DNA of 16,695 nt from JBAROU01 sp049642385 (GTDB taxonomy: Bacteria; Chloroflexota; Dehalococcoidia; DSTF01; RBG-16-68-14). The stretch covers positions 1-16,695 of the forward strand of contig JBAROU010000042.1 in NCBI GenBank assembly GCA_049642385.1, read 5' to 3'. Below, one piece after another: positions 12,811 through 16,695 of the stretch. Made by a program: the position numbers and the translations under genes. A model generated the notes under the pieces. The model saw only the letters and a list, made by a program, of their open reading frames with translations. It did no database searches and was not told the DNA's origin. Within the stretch, counting starts at the first letter, position 1; the number at the start of each line of letters is the position of its first letter.

Positions 12811-14967
12811 CTACGACTTGCTCGTGTTTGCCACCAGCAGATCGAGGCGGTGGCCGTGCTTCTTCAGGAATCGATAAAAGTTACGCTTGCTCAGCCGCTC
12901 GCGTTCCTCGGCCGGAGTGCGCTCCCAATCTGTGTGGGCATGGCGGCGCACCGGTAGGCCGGGCAGGATGCGATTGCAGTAGCCGGCGGCCCGATACGCC
13001 AGGCTGTAGTCGAGGTCCAGGTGGCGATAGAAGCGGAACTTCTCGTCCATCAGCCCGATTTCGCGCACGCGGTCGCGCCGGAGCGCCATGAGATAGCCTT
13101 CGACGGCGTCGACTTCCGGCCCCGGGGCGTCCGTGAAGTCGCGCAGGTCTTCCGTATTCACTCCGAAAGCGCCGACGATGCCCACCGCGTCGTCTGCGAG
13201 CGCATCGGCGAGAGGCGTGAAGACGTCGCCGGTCACCTCGATGCTGGTGTCGAGCAGCAGAACGTTGCGCCCGCGCGCTAGCTTCATGCCGCAGTTGCGC
13301 CCAGCGCCCGTGCCGATGTTGTGGTCGCAGTGGACGGCGCGCGCGCGTTCGTCGCGCCCGACCAGATCGCGCACCCAGTCCCCTGTGCCGTCCGTGGAGC
13401 CATTGTCGACGACGATCAGCTCGACAGACTGGTCGCCGGCGTGGCGCAACACCGCTTCGGCGGCGCGGCGCAGGCTGTCTTTCTCGTCGCGCCCAACGAG
13501 CACGACGCTGAAATCGACGTCCGCTGACCTGTCGAGCCAGGATGGCAGCTCGGAGGACGAGTGGAGCGCCTCCGTCCGGACCGGCGGCGCGACGAAGGCC
13601 GGCACGACGGCCGGGACGGTGTGCGTGTCGCGCACCTGGAAGCCGGCCGCGGCGATGCGCTGGCGCAGCGCGTCGGCCTCGTCGAACGCGGCGCGCTTGC
13701 GCAGCTCCTGGCGTTCGTCCACCAGCACACGCACCGCCTTCGGGACATCGGATGCTGTGGCGAACAGGTCGAAGCCAAGCACCTGGTCGAACGCGTGCAG
13801 CAGGCGCGCCTTCACGCCCGCCGGCGCGTCGGAGCGAACGAGCTGCCACACGATAGCGAGGGCCCGCGGCAGGTGGAGGTCGTCTTCGAGCGCTTCCCCG
13901 AAGGCCTCTTCCCAGCGCTCACCGCGGCCGCCGTTGCCGTTGGATGACTGAACGGCCAAAAACGCTTCCTGGCGCAGCCGGTTCAGGCCGACGGCCGCCG
14001 CCCGCAACGAGGGGAAGGTGAAGTTGAGCCGGTGTCGGTAGTGAACGGTGGCGCACAGATACCGGAAGGCGAACGGATCGAAGCCGCGCACCTGGAGGTC
14101 GGGCAGCGTGTAGACGTTGCCGGTGGACTTCGCCATCTTCAACCCGTCCACGAGCAGGTGCTGGCCGTGTACCCACTGGCTGACCACCTGATGGCCGAGC
14201 GCGCCTTCGCTTTGGGCGATCTCGTCCTCGTGGTGGGGAAACACGTTGTCGACGCCGCCGGTATGGATGTCGAAGCGTTCGCCCAGGTGGTGCGTGGACA
14301 TCGCGGAGCACTCGATGTGCCAGCCGGGGAAGCCGTCGCCCCAGGGGCTGGGCCACTTCATCGCCCGGCCCGGCTCGGCGGCTTTCCAGAGCGCGAAGTC
14401 GCGCGGGTCGCGCTTGAGCGGGTCAGCCTCGGCGCGCACGCCCTCGAGGAGCGCCTCACCGGTGTTGCCGGAGAGCTGGCCGTAGGCGGGGAAGCGCGCG
14501 ACGTCGAAGTAGACGTTGCCTTCGACTTCATACGCCAGGCCGCGCTCGATGAGGCGCTGCGTGATGGCGATCATCTGCTCGACGTGTTCGGTCGCGCGCG
14601 GGAAGACATGGGCGGGCTTGATGCCCAGCGCCGACTCATCGCGCAGGAACGACTGCGTGTACGATTCGGCGATCTGCTCTGGTGTCTTGCCGGCGGCAAC
14701 CGCGGCTGCGATCACCTTGTCCTCGCCGCGGTCGAGCATCTCCTGGCGCATGTGGCCGACATCGGTGATGTTCTTGACGTGCGTGACAGCAAAACCGCGC
14801 GACTCCAACACGCGGCGCAGCCAGTCGGCGAGGAGGTACGTGCGCAGGTTGCCGATGTGGACGTCTCGATAGACTGTCGGGCCGCAAGAGTAGATACCGA
14901 CGCGGCCCGGCTCAAGGGAAGCGAATGGTTCCTTGCGGCGCGTCAGGGTGTTATAGAGCTGAAGCAC
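12811..14967 (-). CDS. cysS: cysteinyl-tRNA synthetase fused to a GT-A (family 2-like) glycosyltransferase
   Basis: A 718-aa bifunctional-looking protein. Residues 1-451 are a complete cysteinyl-tRNA synthetase: YSCGPTVY with Cys28, HIGN at 37-40, GWHIECSAM with Cys220, PHHEDE with His245 and Glu249 (the four zinc ligands of the family), and KMAKSTGN from 277. The DALR-type helical region and the conserved LVDERQELRKRAAFDEADALR segment before the usual end are also present. After RDT the normal short tail is replaced by a ~35-residue Pro/Ser-rich linker and a ~230-residue glycosyltransferase domain: FSVVLVGRDE, VVDNGSTDGT (519-528), LLLDTSIEV at the DxD position, and HLDLDYSLAYRAAGY. The start is a GTG at 14967, giving MLQLYNTLTRR, the normal CysRS N-terminus; no ATG fits. 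The frame crosses the junction without a stop. The glycosyltransferase substrate is unknown. Confidence 0.9.
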   Translation of the reverse strand: MLQLYNTLTRRKEPFASLEPGRVGIYSCGPTVYRDVHIGNLRTYLLADWLRRVLESRGFAVTHVKNITDVGHMRQEMLDRGEDKVIAAAVAAGKTPEQIAESYTQSFLRDESALGIKPAHVFPRATEHVEQMIAITQRLIERGLAYEVEGNVYFDVARFPAYGQLSGNTGEALLEGVRAEADPLKRDPRDFALWKAAEPGRAMKWPSPWGDGFPGWHIECSAMSTHHLGERFDIHTGGVDNVFPHHEDEIAQSEGALGHQVVSQWVHGQHLLVDGLKMAKSTGNVYTLPDLQVRGFDPFAFRYLCATVHYRHRLNFTFPSLRAAAVGLNRLRQEAFLAVQSSNGNGGRGERWEEAFGEALEDDLHLPRALAIVWQLVRSDAPAGVKARLLHAFDQVLGFDLFATASDVPKAVRVLVDERQELRKRAAFDEADALRQRIAAAGFQVRDTHTVPAVVPAFVAPPVRTEALHSSSELPSWLDRSADVDFSVVLVGRDEKDSLRRAAEAVLRHAGDQSVELIVVDNGSTDGTGDWVRDLVGRDERARAVHCDHNIGTGAGRNCGMKLARGRNVLLLDTSIEVTGDVFTPLADALADDAVGIVGAFGVNTEDLRDFTDAPGPEVDAVEGYLMALRRDRVREIGLMDEKFRFYRHLDLDYSLAYRAAGYCNRILPGLPVRRHAHTDWERTPAEERERLSKRNFYRFLKKHGHRLDLLVANTSKS

Positions 14968-15031
14968 GATAGCTTGCGTTCCCGTCCAAGAAGAGCGGCT
15001 GCTTAGCGAGAACCGGCCAGCGATCTCAGTG

Positions 15032-15253
15032 TTACATGAAGGCGCACCCGGTATCCCCCTTCCAGCCAACTTCGATGCGGTCGCCGCGGACAATGATTGG
15101 GGCACTAATCGCCAGGCGGGAGGCTTCCTCGATCCACTTCGGGTCGTCGTCTAAGCAGCGCTCCTCAAAGTCGACGCCATCAGCGATCAGGTCGCGCAGC
15201 GCACGTTTGCTGGTCTCACAGCCATGCAACGTGTAGATGATCAGCTTGTCCAT
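15032..15253 (-). CDS. glutaredoxin-like monothiol (CxxS) protein
   Basis: A 73-aa thioredoxin-fold protein. It begins with KLIIYTLHGCETSKRAL, where Cys12 is in a CETS motif. This is the monothiol CxxS active site, instead of the dithiol CxxC. The SAPIIV segment supplies the cis-proline loop, and GWKGDTGC the end of the fold. A second Cys lies four residues from the C-terminus (CAFM). It is slightly shorter than typical glutaredoxins (80-90 aa). The ATG at 15253 has GGGGAC 4 nt upstream. Longer in-frame starts extend into non-family sequence with a low-quality composition. It lies 64 nt upstream of the cysS fusion gene on the same strand and shares its predicted promoter. Family members carry out thiol-disulphide exchange or deglutathionylation; the actual partner thiol is unknown. 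Confidence 0.8.
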   Translation of the reverse strand: MDKLIIYTLHGCETSKRALRDLIADGVDFEERCLDDDPKWIEEASRLAISAPIIVRGDRIEVGWKGDTGCAFM

Positions 15254-15290
15254 CGGAGTCCCCGCGGTTTCAACAGCCGTAGCAGTGGAT

Positions 15291-15299
15291 ATTGTAACA
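15291..15299 (-). promoter_or_regulatory. extended -10 promoter of the glutaredoxin-cysS unit
   Basis: The minus strand reads TGTTACAAT, an extended -10 (TGn plus TACAAT, 5 of 6 matches). No good -35 hexamer stands 17 nt upstream, which fits the extended -10 class. The predicted leader is about 30 nt. Confidence 0.6.
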
Positions 15300-15342
15300 C
15301 TCGCGCCAGACCGAACGAATACGACGGCCTCGCGCGTAGGCC

Positions 15343-16269
15343 TTACAGGACGGCGATGGGGTTCACGGGTGAGCCTGTGCCGCCCAGCACCACCAGGGGC
15401 GCGATGACGAGGAGAAACTCCCACCGACCTAGCCCGGCGCAGGCGGCGGCAAGCTCATCGAAGTTGGCGTTGTCGAGCAGGGGTAACCCCATATAGGGAA
15501 TGGCGATCGAATGGATAGGCAGCGCGGGCGCGCCGTACGCCTCCTGGCCAGGCGCTTCCATCAAATCCCAGCCGAGAAGCGATATGTCGTTGTCGTACAG
15601 AAACTCCAGAACGGAGGCGTGGAGGCCCGGGGCACGCGACGGCGGGTCGGCGAAGTCCGGGTTGGCGGCCCAGAAGGCGCTGCAGCCGGAGCGAACGAGC
15701 ACGGCATCGCCGGCGCGCGGCGTGACTCCCTCGGCCTGGGCAATGTCCTGCAGCTCCCAGCTGTGGACCGGCTCATCGAGCGTAACGTAATCGACGCCAC
15801 GGTGGCGCGGGACGTCGTAGAGCACACCACGCGTGACGATACCCTGTCGCCAGTGGTCGATAGAGTTCGTCCTGGCGCCCTCCTCGGTAACCTGCGAGAT
15901 CGGGCGATCGTTATAGACCTTGCCGTCCTCTGTGAAGATGTGGCAGAGCGCATCAATGTGGGTATTGATGAAGCCGTGGTAGGAGACGCCGATGTAGTCG
16001 GCGGATCCGAAGCCGCCGATCATCATCCGGTGATCAGCCGGCTGGGGGTTGCGTTTCCCCGTCATGACGCGCGCCGTCGCAAGCGGGTTGGCGAGCGAAA
16101 CCGCGCGTCCTTCACGCACGAGCGCGGTCGCAGCCCGACGCTTCTCCTCCGTGATGTGGTTCAGCGTGCCGAGCTGATCGTCTTTGCCCCACCGCCCCCA
16201 GTTCGAGAAGCGCTCTTTGAACGCTCGATACTCTTCCGGTGTCGGCGGGGTGCGGTCGGCGAGGGACAT
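15343..16269 (-). CDS. cyclase-family (kynurenine formamidase-like) metallohydrolase
   Basis: A 308-aa protein of the putative cyclase superfamily, which hydrolyses amides, lactones or similar bonds with a divalent metal. The metal motif appears as YHGFINTHIDALCH, with His98, His104, Asp106 and His110. This is the larger-subgroup variant of HxGTHxDxxxH. Further typical segments are YDVPRHRGVDYV, the GDAVLVRSG strand, and the LLGWDLMEAPGQ and HSIAIPYMGLPLLDN motifs near the end. No signal peptide is visible. The start has GGAGG 5 nt upstream (complement of 16275-16279). It is transcribed alone, away from the GNAT gene. The substrate is not predictable; kynurenine formamidase proper is usually shorter (about 210 aa). 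Confidence 0.88.
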   Translation of the reverse strand: MSLADRTPPTPEEYRAFKERFSNWGRWGKDDQLGTLNHITEEKRRAATALVREGRAVSLANPLATARVMTGKRNPQPADHRMMIGGFGSADYIGVSYHGFINTHIDALCHIFTEDGKVYNDRPISQVTEEGARTNSIDHWRQGIVTRGVLYDVPRHRGVDYVTLDEPVHSWELQDIAQAEGVTPRAGDAVLVRSGCSAFWAANPDFADPPSRAPGLHASVLEFLYDNDISLLGWDLMEAPGQEAYGAPALPIHSIAIPYMGLPLLDNANFDELAAACAGLGRWEFLLVIAPLVVLGGTGSPVNPIAVL

Positions 16270-16299
16270 GGCGGCCTCCGTTCCTAGAGATGGCGGTGC

Positions 16300-16319
16300 A
16301 TAATAGCAGGATCGCCTGC
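16300..16319 (-). promoter_or_regulatory. extended -10 promoter and overlapping inverted repeat upstream of the cyclase
   Basis: The minus strand reads TGCTATTAT (complement of 16300-16308), an extended -10. The perfect inverted repeat GCAGG-ATCG-CCTGC (16306-16319) overlaps its upstream edge and is a candidate operator. The 91-nt divergent gap to the GNAT gene contains nothing else except TATACC (16349-16354) facing the other way. Confidence 0.45.
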
Positions 16320-16360
16320 ACTGGCGAGGAAAGCTGAGCAGAATCCGCTATACCTCTCTC

Positions 16361-16695
16361 GTGGAACGAACCAGCCTCCGGGTGATGCAGCGCCTTGCGC
16401 AGGATGTCTGGCGACGGCGGCCAGCATCCCTGAACCCAGATACCACCGTTGGCGAACTCGCGTGGGTCTGGGGCTCCGGGCACCATGCTGCTGCGACTAC
16501 GTGGAGCCACCACCTCTGGACCCACGAGAGTGACACCAGCGCGTGGGGCTGGATGTTCGCTCCGATGACAACGACGCTTTCGGCTACAACGACTCGTTTG
16601 GAACCGACGACGCTAGTGTGGCAGGTGCACTCTGACCACGCCGAGCTACTGGATGCGGTGCTGGAGTGGTTTGAGGCTGAGACGCCGGGTGTTGC
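16361..16695 (+). CDS. GNAT-family N-acetyltransferase, 3'-truncated by window edge
   Basis: The frame starts at a GTG and stays open to the right edge, giving 111 visible residues. The N-terminal pattern QRLAQDVWRRRPASLNPDTTVGELAWVWGSG, followed by HHLWTH and later LVWQVH and LDAVLEWFEAE, resembles the N-terminal region of GNAT-like acetyltransferases. The acetyl-CoA loop (R/QxxGxG/A) would lie beyond the window, so the assignment rests on this region only. The alternative start is ATG at 16385. There is no Shine-Dalgarno. TATACC (16349-16354) stands 6 nt before the GTG, which fits a leaderless transcript. The gene is divergent from the cyclase gene. Confidence 0.55.
   Translation, partial: MERTSLRVMQRLAQDVWRRRPASLNPDTTVGELAWVWGSGHHAAATTWSHHLWTHESDTSAWGWMFAPMTTTLSATTTRLEPTTLVWQVHSDHAELLDAVLEWFEAETPGV

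Noticed and set aside
12811..14967. Reading the CysRS domain as a mycothiol ligase (MshC)
   Set aside because: MshC lacks the anticodon-side C-terminal region that is present here, and the fused transferase is GT2-like while MshA is GT4. Kept only as an analogy.
14032..15006. Long + strand open frame opposite the CysRS gene
   Set aside because: It is antisense to an unmistakable CysRS catalytic domain. It has no start signal and no domain.
14968..15105. Longer N-terminus (46 residues) for the CysRS fusion
   Set aside because: It would overlap the end of the glutaredoxin-like gene and precede the normal CysRS start (LQLYNTLTRR). Cys28 numbering fits the family only from GTG 14967.
15511..16287. 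Long + strand open frame opposite the cyclase gene
   Set aside because: It is a shadow of the minus-strand cyclase gene, which has conserved metal motifs and a good ribosome binding site.

Overview
The window is a GC-rich stretch of a bacterial chromosome with densely packed genes on both strands. It has no insertion sequence, CRISPR array, phage gene, tRNA or rRNA that I can see. The gene set fits a free-living, probably aerobic or facultative bacterium. It includes a PolA with proofreading, a Zn-dependent dehydrogenase, an ArsM arsenite methylase, a PadR regulator, a 'cyclase' hydrolase and a GNAT acetyltransferase. The protein style suggests Chloroflexota, possibly a Dehalococcoidia-like lineage. 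That placement is inference from gene families and composition, not from a marker I could align.

Region 1 (1-2740, +): the 3' part of polA, cut by the window edge, followed 6 nt later by a PNPOx-like flavoprotein and then a small DUF2283 protein. Region 2 (2771-4076): a monocistronic zinc alcohol dehydrogenase with a good sigma70-type promoter and an intrinsic terminator. A five-unit heptamer tandem repeat lies between its stop codon and the terminator. Region 3 (4091-7632, -): a tightly coupled four-gene operon, read as alpha/beta hydrolase, SAM methyltransferase, ABC ATPase, ABC-2 permease. Region 4 (7682-11410, +): a CaCA-type cation antiporter, an M3-like metallopeptidase and a putative lipoprotein. 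It ends at a strong hairpin shared with the convergent arsM gene.

Region 5 (11466-12730, -): a padR-arsM operon with a recognisable promoter. The PadR protein carries a CxxCC cluster in the loop just before the segment expected to be its DNA-recognition helix. It is therefore a plausible As(III)-responsive repressor of a type different from the classical ArsR. Region 6 (12811-15299, -): a monothiol glutaredoxin-like protein and then a 718-aa protein in which a complete cysteinyl-tRNA synthetase is fused in frame to a GT-A (family 2-like) glycosyltransferase domain. Region 7 (15343-16695): a cyclase-family metallohydrolase (-), and divergently the 5' end of a GNAT acetyltransferase (+) that runs off the window.

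The two items most worth following are the CysRS-glycosyltransferase fusion with its thiol-redox neighbour, and the cysteine-cluster PadR controlling arsM. No stretch longer than about 150 bases is without a gene. The intergenic gaps are described where they hold something.
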